Assembly: GCF_000332455.1 (NCBI RefSeq) | Contig: NZ_AOGY02000051.1 | Location: 248,001-312,000 of the forward strand | Reading direction: 5' to 3' | From: Leptospira vanthielii serovar Holland str. Waz Holland = ATCC 700522 | Lineage (GTDB): Bacteria > Spirochaetota > Leptospiria > Leptospirales > Leptospiraceae | DNA: 64,000 nucleotides | Shown here: positions 45,556-54,188 of the stretch, piece after piece | How positions within the stretch are numbered: position 1 is the first letter of the stretch | How the letters are laid out: every line of letters starts with the position of its first letter | The notes under the pieces: generated by a model | What the model was told of the DNA's origin: nothing | Seen by the model: only the letters and a program-made list of their open reading frames with translations | The model's database searches: none | Program-made: the position numbers and the translations under genes

Positions 45556-46266
45556 CTATTCATACCTTTCCTTTAATCGTAAATATTTCAATTCTGCTAG
45601 TGCCCAATCGTCTTCATTATCAATATCTTGCGCTTCCAACTCGGAAAGGACTAAAGGTACAGCTTTACACTCCCATATCGAATTGCTCTCAAGAATGATC
45701 ATTGTTTTCATAAAATAAAACTGACCTGAATCGTGATAAAAAGCATCAAGGTCTTGACTCTTAGTATTTGCATTCTGTCTCAATAGCATCTCCAAACCAC
45801 CAGTACATTGGATTTTTAAGGCTCGTTGAATCGGATGTCCGTATCGTAGGACAGGAATCACTGCTTCAGTCGCATCCAGCAACATTAGGTTGTTTGCCTC
45901 AATTAACTTTGAAGGAGTAAGAAGTGGCGAACAAGGATAAATACAGCAAACATATTTAAATTCTCTTGCTCTTTCCTTGTAAACCTCAACAACTTCTCTG
46001 AGAACATCCATTGTTGAAGCATTATCATCCGAGTTTCTTGCACTACGGAGAAATGGAACGATTGCCCCTGCTTTTTCTGCGATGGCTTTTATCTCAAGGT
46101 CATCCGTTGAAACCATTACTTCCTCGAAAATTCCCGAGTCTATTGCACTCCTAATAGGATAGGTTATCATAGGTTGTCCGAGAAAATTTTTTATATTTTT
46201 TTGAGGAATCCTCTTAGATCCTCCCCTAGCAGGAATGATGCACAATATTCCGTTGTCTTTTTGCAC
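45556..46266 (-). CDS. pseF: Pseudaminic acid cytidylyltransferase
   Basis: 236 residues from a GTG at 46266. AAAAAGG lies 9 nt upstream, whereas the TTG at 46275 directly follows that purine run and has no room for a ribosome binding site. LCIIPARGGSKRIPQKNIKN is the CTP loop, VMVSTDDLEIKAIAEKAGA and FLRSARNSDDNASTMD are PseF/NeuA motifs, and HDSGQFYFMK is typical of PseF. It makes CMP-pseudaminic acid. A 268-bp gap upstream may hold an internal promoter. Confidence 0.9.
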   Translation of the reverse strand: MQKDNGILCIIPARGGSKRIPQKNIKNFLGQPMITYPIRSAIDSGIFEEVMVSTDDLEIKAIAEKAGAIVPFLRSARNSDDNASTMDVLREVVEVYKERAREFKYVCCIYPCSPLLTPSKLIEANNLMLLDATEAVIPVLRYGHPIQRALKIQCTGGLEMLLRQNANTKSQDLDAFYHDSGQFYFMKTMIILESNSIWECKAVPLVLSELEAQDIDNEDDWALAELKYLRLKERYE

Positions 46267-46534
46267 AATACTCAACCTTTTTAATCACATAAGCTTATTT
46301 TGGGACAATATCCAAATCACACTAGTTTTAGATTATTTTGTTAATGAAACTAAATTCTAAGGATTTTTGTTCATAAATAATCAATCACTTAAATTTACGG
46401 GAGATTAGTAAGAATTAAAAATAATGTATAAGGCTGTATATCGAATAAACTTGAATAAAAAATTTAACCCACTCGACGTGTGTATTAAAGCACTTGGCTT
46501 GCTAGTTATTCTTTCTGATATCAATAGCTATTAT
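46267..46534. other. Intergenic gap between pseC and pseF
   Basis: 268 bp without an open frame of interest; AT-rich. In an otherwise compact array it is a plausible place for an internal promoter driving pseF leftward. I could not identify a convincing -35/-10 pair or terminator. Confidence 0.35.
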
Positions 46535-47707
46535 TTAAAAAATAGTCTGATGACCAATAGGTGTAATTAATCTTAAAACTACTTCTTGAATTTCCGATTC
46601 TGATAATCCTGGATACATAGGTATGCTAATTGCTTCAGAATAATACTTTTCTGACTCAGGAAAATCTTTTGGATTAAAACCCATTTTCTGATAATACGGA
46701 TGTCTATAGACTGGAATGTAATGTAAATTCACTAAAATACCGGCGCTGCGGAATTGTTCGAAAACTTGCCTATGTCCAAGTTGCATCTCACCAAGTTTCA
46801 ATCGAATGATATACAAATGCATTCCCGAATAACTATCAGGATGTTGCCATGGAACAGTAACAGGTTTATCGGAAAGCAACTCATCATAACTTTTTGCTAT
46901 TTGATGTCGCCTTTCCACATATTTTTCCAGCCGATCCAACTGACTTACACCCAATGCAGCTTGAATATCTGTCATTCGGTAATTATATCCCAACTCTAAT
47001 TGCTGATAATACCAAGGCCCATCCGGTGCTTGAGTCATTTCTTCAACCGACCTTGTGATCCCATGGCTCCGCAACCTGTCCATTCGTGCCTTGAATTCAG
47101 GATCATTCGTTACGGCCATACCACCTTCGCCTGTAGTGATAATTTTTACTGGGTGGAAACTGAAAACTGTAATATTGCTGTACTTACAGTTACCGATCGG
47201 CTCCCCTTTGTATTTTCCCCCAATGGCGTGCGATGCATCCTCGATAATCTTAAATCCATATTTTTTGGATAATTCATGAATTTTTTCCATTTCGCAAGGT
47301 TGGCCTGCGAGGTGAACCACAATGACAACCTTCGGTAATATTCCATTATTCTCTGCCTGAATTAGTTTCTCTTCAAGCCGAGATACAGATATATTATAAG
47401 TTAATGGATCAATATCAACAAAATCAATCGTTGCACCACAATAACGCGCGCAATTTGCGCTCGCAACAAAAGTAATAGGAGTTGTCCAAACAATATCACC
47501 CTCGCTGACACCTAATGCCAAACATGCTATATGAAGCGCAGAAGTGGCACTGTTTACTGCTGTTGCATACTTAACATTACATTTATTTGCCACCGCAGTT
47601 TCAAACCTAGGCACCATTGGTCCCTGGGTCAGAAAATCAGATTTCAAAACTTCATTTACGAGATCTAAATCGCTTTGCAATATTTCTTGTTTTCCGTAAG
47701 GTATCAT
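46535..47707 (-). CDS. pseC: UDP-4-amino-4,6-dideoxy-N-acetyl-beta-L-altrosamine transaminase
   Basis: 390-residue DegT-family aminotransferase. IPYGKQEILQSDLDLVNEVL and FLTQGPMVPRFE are the PseC N-terminus, TAVNSATSALHIACLALG the PLP-phosphate region, IIEDASHAIGGKY the Asp strand, and VFSFHPVKIITTGEGGM the catalytic Lys. It aminates C-4 of the PseB product. PseB itself is not in this window, so its substrate comes from elsewhere or from FnlA. Confidence 0.92.
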   Translation of the reverse strand: MIPYGKQEILQSDLDLVNEVLKSDFLTQGPMVPRFETAVANKCNVKYATAVNSATSALHIACLALGVSEGDIVWTTPITFVASANCARYCGATIDFVDIDPLTYNISVSRLEEKLIQAENNGILPKVVIVVHLAGQPCEMEKIHELSKKYGFKIIEDASHAIGGKYKGEPIGNCKYSNITVFSFHPVKIITTGEGGMAVTNDPEFKARMDRLRSHGITRSVEEMTQAPDGPWYYQQLELGYNYRMTDIQAALGVSQLDRLEKYVERRHQIAKSYDELLSDKPVTVPWQHPDSYSGMHLYIIRLKLGEMQLGHRQVFEQFRSAGILVNLHYIPVYRHPYYQKMGFNPKDFPESEKYYSEAISIPMYPGLSESEIQEVVLRLITPIGHQTIF

Positions 47708-47720
47708 TTTTGTCTCATAC

Positions 47721-48545
47721 TTAAAAGATTGTATATCCAGGCCAAGTTGAAAGTATCTTCATTCTTTCTTCCGATAATAACTCAGTATTTTCCCTGAAGT
47801 GAGGTACACAGCTAGTTAACTCTTCGTAAGTAATTGAAGGTAACAATTCAGCTTTTCCTTCAAGAGTAACCGTAATGATTTCAATTACATCCTTCATTAT
47901 GTTAAAGAAATCTGAATTATAATTTATAATTTTCTTTGATAAACCTTCTCCCTTTTCATACCAATGTAAAATGCTTGAATTTTTATGAGTATAGTCAAAT
48001 CCTAATAAGTATATCTTTTTAAATCCCATAAAATATGCGAGGAAAATAGCACCACGAATACTTCCGAGAAAATACTCAAAAGCGGACACTGACGGCAATA
48101 AATCAGAATTTAATCCCAAGTAATTATATCTCTTATGAATATATAACACATTATTTTCCCTAATTGTTGGAGAATTTGTCCAGCTAAGGAAAAACGTAAT
48201 ATCTTTTCTTGACTCAATAATTGATCGATATTCTTTTTGTATGTAATTTCTAAGATAATTAAATGGTGGAGAGGTATTTTTTGTGAATGGATAAAACCAT
48301 AAATTTTCAATGTAGAACGCATAAGGAACATTGAGTTTATGAAAATCTTTATGGAACGGCAGATGTGAACAAGGAATTGAAATCTTATCTGAGAACAAAC
48401 CCAAATCAAAATATTTTACAGATATCCCATCACCCCAAATATAACATTCTTCACCTATATGAAGATTGCGATATCGTTCTATCTCCCTTAGTTTCCAATG
48501 AAAGAATTTTGGTATTAGTCTTTCGTTAACCCAATTCTTAAGCAT
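47721..48545 (-). CDS. Unknown protein with a Maf/DUF115-like segment
   Basis: 274 residues, not recognised with confidence. An early ECYIWGDGISVKYFDLGLF stretch looks like a short Rossmann strand, and SIRGAIFLAYFMGFKKIYLL followed by GFDYTH resembles the segment in Maf/DUF115 (6-hydroxymethylpterin-pyrophosphokinase-like) and some sialyltransferase-type proteins. Maf proteins transfer pseudaminic or legionaminic acid to flagellin, and this gene sits directly beside pseC, so a nonulosonic acid transferase is an attractive guess. It overlaps the ABC transporter gene by 8 bp and is AT-rich. Confidence 0.5.
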   Translation of the reverse strand: MLKNWVNERLIPKFFHWKLREIERYRNLHIGEECYIWGDGISVKYFDLGLFSDKISIPCSHLPFHKDFHKLNVPYAFYIENLWFYPFTKNTSPPFNYLRNYIQKEYRSIIESRKDITFFLSWTNSPTIRENNVLYIHKRYNYLGLNSDLLPSVSAFEYFLGSIRGAIFLAYFMGFKKIYLLGFDYTHKNSSILHWYEKGEGLSKKIINYNSDFFNIMKDVIEIITVTLEGKAELLPSITYEELTSCVPHFRENTELLSEERMKILSTWPGYTIF

Positions 48546-50283
48546 TCTTACCTCTATCTACTAATAAATCACCCTTTTTCACTGATAGTAAAATTTCGCA
48601 TTTCGAGATTGTATTCATACGATGCGCTATAATAAAAATAGTCAGATCTTTAGAAAGCTTGTAGATCGAATCCATCACCGACTGCTCTGTATCCCCATCT
48701 AACGCACTTGTCGCCTCATCAAAAAAAATAACCTTTGCATTCTTATAGATAGCACGAGCAATTCCTATCCGTTGCCTTTGACCACCGGACAATCGAACTC
48801 CCCTCTCTCCGACACTGGTATTAATTCCGTCGGGTAAAGATTTTATAAAGGTAGTTAGCTGAGAAACTTCGATGGCCTTTTCGAGTTGGGCAAAATTTAT
48901 TTTTTCCTGACTTTCACCAAACGCAATGTTCTCAGCAATAGTAGTATCAGCAAGAAAGATCGCTTGTGGTACGTGGGCGATAGTTTTTCGCCATCGCAAA
49001 TAATTGTTAGAATTTAATTCATTGTTATCGATGAATATCTTCCCAGAAGTAGGTTCCACTAAACCCATAAGAAGATCCATAAGGGTAGATTTTCCACTCC
49101 CCGTTTCTCCGATAATTCCAATTCTTGAACCAACAGGGATCGATAAATCTACCGAATCCAGAACCTTCTTACTGGTTCCAGGATAAGAAAAACTAAGACC
49201 AACTATCTTGATTTCCTTCTCAAATTTAAGCGGTTCGACGGGAATTGTTGATTCGTATTCCTCTGGAATTTTTTGATCCAATAGTAAAAAAACTTCCGAT
49301 AGGGCAGGTTTTAGGGAAACATAGTTACTCCAGTTTCCATACCACTGTTGTAATAAAGGAAGGAGCCTCTGTGCTCCCATCCCCAGTGCCCCAAGAGCTG
49401 GTATTGCCGATTGCAAACTTCCATTTTCTAAAGTTGCCCAATATGCTAAAAAGGAAATCAAAACCAATCCAATTGCTTCTAATGCAAATCTCGGTGACTG
49501 GTTCAAAAATGTATTTTCCGAATTGGACTTAGTCAATCGAAACAAGGAAGTTCGGTAAATATGACAATACAATTCATGGCTATTATCCAAAATAATATCT
49601 CGAATTCCACCTAACCCTTCTTGTAACGACCGAACAATACCAGTCTGTTCTTTAGCTATAATTTGACCGTTTATAGAAACTTTGGATTTGGTCACTTTAG
49701 CTATCACTAAGTAAAAACCTGAGAATACAATCCCAGACATAATAGTCAAAACTGGATCGATGTAAACTAACGATACAATGATGGATATAAATATAAAAAA
49801 AGAAGATGCAACCGTAACAAGAGAAATCAAAACCCCACTGGCAGAAGCTACTTTTTGAGTGATGCCAGATATGATTTCACTTGTATTTCTCGATATATGC
49901 ACTTTGTAAGGTTGGTATAAAGTTTTTTTATACAAATCAACACTGAGTTCGGCCCCAGTTGAATTTGATAACCGAATCGTTGCGTAAAGAAGAACCAAAC
50001 GGATCACACCTGAAATAAGAGCAGCAGCACCAAAAGCAATTGTGAAAAATAAGACCAAATCATTTGGCGTAAGCCTTTGGAATAAATTCGGAACAAAACT
50101 AAACTTATTAAAATATTCAATCGCTGACTGCGGATTTGTAACAACACCTAAAAATGGGACAATGGCACCGATGCTAATGATTTCCGAAAGTGATGAGATT
50201 AAAATCAGTACACCCAAACCGATAAATTGAATCTTCCTTCTCGGATGCAGGTAATTGAGTATCTTTATAAAGGTAGATAACAT
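48538..50283 (-). CDS. ABC transporter, fused permease-ATPase (PglK/MsbA-type flippase)
   Basis: 581 residues from ATG 50283; an 18-residue longer frame (to 50337) overlaps the upstream gene and is not hydrophobic. About six membrane segments lie within residues 1-320, starting IQFIGLGVLILISSLSEII. The ATPase has Walker A GETGSGKSTLMDLLMG, Q-loop HVPQ, signature VRLSGGQRQRIGIARAI, and Walker B VIFFDEATSALD. PglK-like half-transporters flip lipid-linked oligosaccharides. As no Wzx was seen, this may be the O-unit flippase, or serve a separate glycosylation substrate. Confidence 0.87.
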   Translation of the reverse strand: MLSTFIKILNYLHPRRKIQFIGLGVLILISSLSEIISIGAIVPFLGVVTNPQSAIEYFNKFSFVPNLFQRLTPNDLVLFFTIAFGAAALISGVIRLVLLYATIRLSNSTGAELSVDLYKKTLYQPYKVHISRNTSEIISGITQKVASASGVLISLVTVASSFFIFISIIVSLVYIDPVLTIMSGIVFSGFYLVIAKVTKSKVSINGQIIAKEQTGIVRSLQEGLGGIRDIILDNSHELYCHIYRTSLFRLTKSNSENTFLNQSPRFALEAIGLVLISFLAYWATLENGSLQSAIPALGALGMGAQRLLPLLQQWYGNWSNYVSLKPALSEVFLLLDQKIPEEYESTIPVEPLKFEKEIKIVGLSFSYPGTSKKVLDSVDLSIPVGSRIGIIGETGSGKSTLMDLLMGLVEPTSGKIFIDNNELNSNNYLRWRKTIAHVPQAIFLADTTIAENIAFGESQEKINFAQLEKAIEVSQLTTFIKSLPDGINTSVGERGVRLSGGQRQRIGIARAIYKNAKVIFFDEATSALDGDTEQSVMDSIYKLSKDLTIFIIAHRMNTISKCEILLSVKKGDLLVDRGKNA

Positions 50284-50318
50284 ATTAAAATAAAATCTCC
50301 CGATCGAAAAACAACCAC

Positions 50319-51326
50319 CTAAACCACCTTCTCCCAACGCCCGCCACTAAAAAACCCAACCACATTTTCCGCGGCTTCTCTTTCCATATCCTCTCTGCAA
50401 TCATTGGAACAAGAACCCATATGCTCCGTCAAAATCACATTTTCCAAATCACGTAAAGGTCCGTTGTATGGCTCTTCCTCAAAAACATCCATGCCCGCAG
50501 AGGAAATTAAGTTTTCTTTTAATACTTTGTATAAATCATTTTCATTCACGATTCCACCTCTCGCCGTATTAATTAAAACGGCATTCCGCTTCATATGTGA
50601 GAGATTTTCAAAATTTAGTAAATTTTTAGTCTCATTCGTTAGAGGAACATGGATGGTAATGGCATCGGAAGTTTTTAACAAGGTTTCTAAATCAACTTGT
50701 TGAATTGTAGTTGATATCCAGTTTTTTCCTAGTGTTTCATTCATCTTACGGATATTAGTGGATACTTCACGAAACTTTATGATTGAATCTTTTTGATCTA
50801 TCAAATCACAAACTAAAATTTCTTTTGGAAGATATCCGAGTAAATGAGAGGCCACTCGTTTACCGATTCTGCCGAAACCCAAAATTCCTATCGTTGACCC
50901 ACCAATTCTTTCCCCATAAGGTCTTGTCCACTGACCTGATCTGATTTCTCTATCGGCAAAGGATACCTTTCGCATTCCATCCACAATCAGACAAACGGCA
51001 AGTTCGGAGACAGCAGGAGAAACAGCATCTGGTGTATAAGCGACAGAAATCCCTTTTTCCCTGCAAAGATCCAAGGGAACACTATCCAACCCAACACCTA
51101 CTCGAGAGATAAGTTTCAGTGATTTTGATTCTGTTACAAGGTCAGTAAGATCTTCTGTCCCCGCAATTAAGGCATCGAAGTTACGGGCAAATTCGGAAAC
51201 CTCGGTGGGTTTTAATTTACGACCCAAAGGATTAATTTCCACCTTATGCCCGCTAGATTCCAAAACCTTTAGGGCCGTTTTACTAGTTCTACAAAAAGGG
51301 AATGTCGAAACAAAAACCTTAGCCAA
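50319..51326 (-). CDS. D-2-hydroxyacid dehydrogenase (phosphoglycerate dehydrogenase-like)
   Basis: 335 residues. STIGILGFGRIGKRVASHLL is the NAD loop, VLINTARGGIVNENDLY carries the catalytic Arg, SSAGMDVFEEEPYNGPL the Glu, and LTEHMGSCSND the His. It reversibly oxidises a 2-hydroxyacid. No ACT regulatory domain is present, unlike many SerA enzymes. In a glycan locus it might supply a lactate/glycerate-type decoration or a sugar-acid precursor; this is inference. It lies 2 bp from the GDP-fucose synthase-like gene. Confidence 0.82.
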   Translation of the reverse strand: MAKVFVSTFPFCRTSKTALKVLESSGHKVEINPLGRKLKPTEVSEFARNFDALIAGTEDLTDLVTESKSLKLISRVGVGLDSVPLDLCREKGISVAYTPDAVSPAVSELAVCLIVDGMRKVSFADREIRSGQWTRPYGERIGGSTIGILGFGRIGKRVASHLLGYLPKEILVCDLIDQKDSIIKFREVSTNIRKMNETLGKNWISTTIQQVDLETLLKTSDAITIHVPLTNETKNLLNFENLSHMKRNAVLINTARGGIVNENDLYKVLKENLISSAGMDVFEEEPYNGPLRDLENVILTEHMGSCSNDCREDMEREAAENVVGFFSGGRWEKVV

Positions 51327-51328
51327 TG

Positions 51329-52279
51329 TTAGAGTTTCCCACTTTCCAAAAAATCAGTATAAGCCGCTCGTACTCCGTCTCTTAATTCAACCTCGTGTTT
51401 CCATCCCATTTTATGGAGTTTCGAAACATCTAGAAGTTTTCTCGGAGTTCCATCAGGTTTCGTAAGATCAAAAGTTAAATTACCCTCATATCCCACGACA
51501 TTCTTAATGGTTTCAGCTAATTCTTTAATACTCACTTCAATTCCCGATCCAACATTTACATGTTCTCCACCTTTCGGATCAGTGTTAACATCGTAATTTT
51601 GCATGAGAAAAATGCAGGCCCGAGCCATATCCTCGGAATACAAAAATTCGCGTAATGGTTTACCTGTTCCCCAAATCACAACTTCAGGTAAATTTTGTAT
51701 TTTGGCTTCATGGAAACGCCGAAGGAGAGCAGGTAAAACATGGGAATTTTCCGGATGATAGTTGTCACCCGGTCCATATAAATTAGTAGGCATTACAGAA
51801 ATATAATTTGTGCCATACTGACGATTGTAGGATTGGCACATTACAATGCCGGCAATTTTTGCTACCGCATAAGGTTCGTTCGTTGGCTCTAGTTTTCCGT
51901 CCAACAATTGCCCCTCATCCATCGGTTGTTTAGCAAATTTTGGGTAAATACAGGAAGAACCCAAAAAACATAATTTTTTAACACCGTTTCTGTAAGCAGC
52001 ATCAATGATATTATTTTGAATTTGTAAGTTAGAAAAAATAAATTCAGCAGGATAGGTATTGTTCGCAAAAATCCCACCTACTTTGGCTGCCGCTAAAAAG
52101 ACGTAATCAGGTTTTTCTTTCGCAAAAAAATCATAAACTTTGGTTTGATCCGCGAGATCCATTTCCGCACGGGTCCTTCCAATTACATTTTTAAATCCTG
52201 ATCGATTTAGGAGGCGAACTAATGCAGATCCAACCAATCCCTTGTGGCCTGCTATATAAATTTTTGAATCTTGATTCAA
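51329..52279 (-). CDS. fcl: GDP-L-fucose synthase-like epimerase/reductase
   Basis: 316 residues, the normal length for Fcl/Wca[21 protein letters not shown] is the NADP loop, [20 protein letters not shown] and [16 protein letters not shown] are Fcl signatures, [19 protein letters not shown] has the Tyr and Lys, and [20 protein letters not shown] follows. It normally converts GDP-4-keto-6-deoxymannose to GDP-L-fucose. No GDP-mannose 4,6-dehydratase is seen in the window. The GDP-heptose genes at 34-40 kb raise the alternative of a 6-deoxyheptose role. Confidence 0.88.
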   Translation of the reverse strand: MNQDSKIYIAGHKGLVGSALVRLLNRSGFKNVIGRTRAEMDLADQTKVYDFFAKEKPDYVFLAAAKVGGIFANNTYPAEFIFSNLQIQNNIIDAAYRNGVKKLCFLGSSCIYPKFAKQPMDEGQLLDGKLEPTNEPYAVAKIAGIVMCQSYNRQYGTNYISVMPTNLYGPGDNYHPENSHVLPALLRRFHEAKIQNLPEVVIWGTGKPLREFLYSEDMARACIFLMQNYDVNTDPKGGEHVNVGSGIEVSIKELAETIKNVVGYEGNLTFDLTKPDGTPRKLLDVSKLHKMGWKHEVELRDGVRAAYTDFLESGKL

Positions 52280-52318
52280 TTGATTCCTGCCTTAAAGAAA
52301 AGTAACCACAACCGGTGT

Positions 52319-52660
52319 CTAAGCTTCCAAACTTTCCAAACTATCACCTAATTTTTCTACTTCAGCACGAAGTGCCTCATACTCTCTTTTTTTTACTTCA
52401 TAAAAATGGAGAGTCATACGAGCCTTTTCTTCAATGCCCCTAGGTGTCAGTAAGTAGGTATAAGAAAGTTTATTTTTATTATTTCGAAAATTGTTCATTT
52501 TGATGAGGCCCTTATCTAAAAATGCTTTTAGAATATAATTTACCTTACCAAGACTCAAACCCATTACATCGGATGCATCCCGTTGTGATAAATGAGGGTT
52601 TTCTTGAAGCAACTGCAATAGCTTCAAGTGGTGGTCATTGTATTGATAATTTTCTTTCAT
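52319..52660 (-). CDS. MarR-type EPS-associated transcriptional regulator
   Basis: 113 residues from ATG 52660; an upstream in-frame TTG at 52678 would add six residues. HLKLLQLLQENPHLSQRDAS followed by DVMGLSLGKVNYILKAFLDK is the winged helix-turn-helix, with YTYLLTPRGIEEKARMTLHF as the wing/dimer region and a C-terminal coiled-coil of ~25 residues (YEVKKREYEALRAEVEKL). This family typically opens exopolysaccharide/O-antigen loci. As the first gene of the minus-strand array it probably controls the whole locus. Confidence 0.88.
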   Translation of the reverse strand: MKENYQYNDHHLKLLQLLQENPHLSQRDASDVMGLSLGKVNYILKAFLDKGLIKMNNFRNNKNKLSYTYLLTPRGIEEKARMTLHFYEVKKREYEALRAEVEKLGDSLESLEA

Positions 52661-52693
52661 AGGAGACAAAAATCCCAAATCGGGCGGCGGTTC

Positions 52694-52725
52694 GACTCAC
52701 TAGGCATAGCTTCGCCCCCTGAGTC
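52694..52725 (-). promoter_or_regulatory. Possible leader hairpin upstream of the locus
   Basis: On the minus strand GACTCA (52725-52720) and TGAGTC (52699-52694) form a 6-bp perfect inverted repeat with an inner GGC/GCC pairing, 34 bp before the regulator ATG. It would lie in the 5' leader of the putative locus transcript and could act as an attenuator or antitermination site. No JUMPstart/ops (GGCGGTAG) is present. Confidence 0.3.
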
Positions 52726-52731
52726 CCATAT

Positions 52732-52760
52732 ATTTTACAAAATGTGTTCAGTATTTGAAC
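52732..52760 (-). promoter_or_regulatory. Candidate promoter/operator of the glycan locus
   Basis: GTTCA-GTATT-TGAAC (52746-52760) is a perfect 5-bp inverted repeat with a 5-bp spacer. On the minus strand TAAAAT (52737-52732) follows it as a -10-like hexamer, and a TTGACC lies further upstream but with a spacing longer than usual. The layout suits an operator overlapping the promoter, possibly bound by the adjacent MarR-type regulator. Confidence 0.35.
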
Positions 52761-52867
52761 AAGGTCAAGTCAGAATCGCAGGTTTTTTCGTTTTGTCAGA
52801 GCCGAGTCCGTAGGTATGACCGTTTTTCCAATTGACTCCGGCGGTTCCAAGGAACATACCATTCGCA

Positions 52868-53992
52868 ATGAAACCAAAAAAGCATACGGTTCCCTATGAT
52901 TTTCTAATCAAATTGGTCAGTTTGGGCAAAGGAGTGGTTTTCCATTCCATAGAAGAAAACTTTTCAGGCAACGTGGACCATTTTGAAACCCCCTATCCTT
53001 CAGCCTTATTATGCAATCATGTATCCGAAGCAGATGTTGTGTCACTTTCCATGGTCTATCGCAGACTCAATCCAAAAATCAAAATGATCATTCCTGCGAG
53101 GGAAGACATGTTAAAATCAGGATTTCTGCAAAAAGAATTTCGGGCCAAAGGAATTATCAAATGGATATTCCAATTCATTGATGCTATAAAAATCATTCCC
53201 TTTTTGTTACGTTACATTGGGGCAGTTCCCATCAAACGACCTTTTCGGGATAACGCAAGAGAACTGATCAAATCAGGCGAACTAAGAGACAAAGTAGATA
53301 GTGAGTGGACTGAACTTGTGGCCAATATCAAAAGAGGTCGCAATTTATTTATGTTTCCGGAAGGAACTTATAGTCACGACGGTTTTCTAAACCAAATCAA
53401 ACGTGGAGCTTATTATATCAAATCCAAAATTGATAACCTCCATTTTAACAGTTTTACGCTAACATATGACCATCTTTCTTATCAAAAAACAAAACTATAC
53501 ATAAAATATGGAAAACCTTTTCAAATTGATACACACCAAACTGCAGATCAAGTCATTCGTCTCGTGGGAGATAAACTTGGTAAAAACTACACGGTCACAC
53601 TAGGGAATCTAACTTCTTATGTGTTATTAAAATTTGGAAAAGAAACTAAGATCAAAAAACAACAGTTGGTAGACCTTCTATTAAAACTGAAAAAACAAAT
53701 CGAATCCACTTTTCCTGAAATCACCGTTGCCTCGGAACTACGCAAAGAAAGTTTTCACACCCAACTCGAATCCATCTTTGAAAAACTAAAACAATTCAAA
53801 CTCATCGATTGGGAAGAAGAGACTGTCCACACAAAAGAAATCCTTTATCATATCCCAAAATCCATTCATAATTTAAAAAAATCGAATATTGTCATGTACC
53901 ATAGAAACCAACTCACTGCTCATCTAACTCATTTAGAGGAAGTTTGGAATGGAATCTTCACAAACCAAGGAGTGCCAAATGAATCCACTTAA
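52868..53992 (+). CDS. 1-acylglycerol-3-phosphate O-acyltransferase-like (PlsC domain)
   Basis: 374 residues from ATG 52868; a TTG at 52832 would add 12 residues. LLCNHVSEADVVSLSM is the NHx4D catalytic motif, GAVPIKRPFRDNAREL motif II, LFMFPEGTYS motif III (acyl-acceptor binding), and a hydrophobic IIKWIFQFIDAIKIIPFLL lies between. The C-terminal ~150 residues are an extra helical, lysine-rich region of unknown role. It probably acylates lysophosphatidic acid or a related lipid at the inner membrane. It diverges from the glycan locus and overlaps the next gene by 14 bp. Confidence 0.85.
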   Translation: MKPKKHTVPYDFLIKLVSLGKGVVFHSIEENFSGNVDHFETPYPSALLCNHVSEADVVSLSMVYRRLNPKIKMIIPAREDMLKSGFLQKEFRAKGIIKWIFQFIDAIKIIPFLLRYIGAVPIKRPFRDNARELIKSGELRDKVDSEWTELVANIKRGRNLFMFPEGTYSHDGFLNQIKRGAYYIKSKIDNLHFNSFTLTYDHLSYQKTKLYIKYGKPFQIDTHQTADQVIRLVGDKLGKNYTVTLGNLTSYVLLKFGKETKIKKQQLVDLLLKLKKQIESTFPEITVASELRKESFHTQLESIFEKLKQFKLIDWEEETVHTKEILYHIPKSIHNLKKSNIVMYHRNQLTAHLTHLEEVWNGIFTNQGVPNEST

Positions 53993-54173
53993 ACCCATTC
54001 GTATTTTTTTGTTTGTTAGTTTATTTTTTGTGGGATGTGGAACCATATCTCGTGGTTGCGCCAAATATTTTGGTTATGACGAGGTTTGTGTGGATGGGGT
54101 CAGATACATCCAGTTCACATCAGGAGCTAGTGTAAAATACAATCCCGATGGAACGATTGCCACTTGCCGTTAA
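53979..54173 (+). CDS. Small lipoprotein, unknown function
   Basis: 64 residues from ATG 53979, chosen because AAGGAG ends 6 nt upstream; a longer frame from 53949 starts inside plsC. MNPLKPIRIFLFVSLFFVGC is a lysine/arginine leader, hydrophobic core and lipobox-like LFFVGC, so the mature protein would begin at Cys20. The mature part has four more cysteines and a short YIQFTSGASVKYNPDGTIA segment. The 14-bp overlap implies coupling to the acyltransferase. Confidence 0.75.
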   Translation: MNPLKPIRIFLFVSLFFVGCGTISRGCAKYFGYDEVCVDGVRYIQFTSGASVKYNPDGTIATCR

Positions 54174-54188
54174 AAAAAGAATACTAGG

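Noticed and set aside
50284..50337. N-terminal extension of the ABC transporter
   Set aside because: Overlaps the 2-hydroxyacid dehydrogenase end and is glycine-rich, unlike family N-termini.
52680..52690. GGGCGGCGG as a possible JUMPstart/ops element
   Set aside because: Does not match GGCGGTAG and lies on the strand opposite to the locus transcript.
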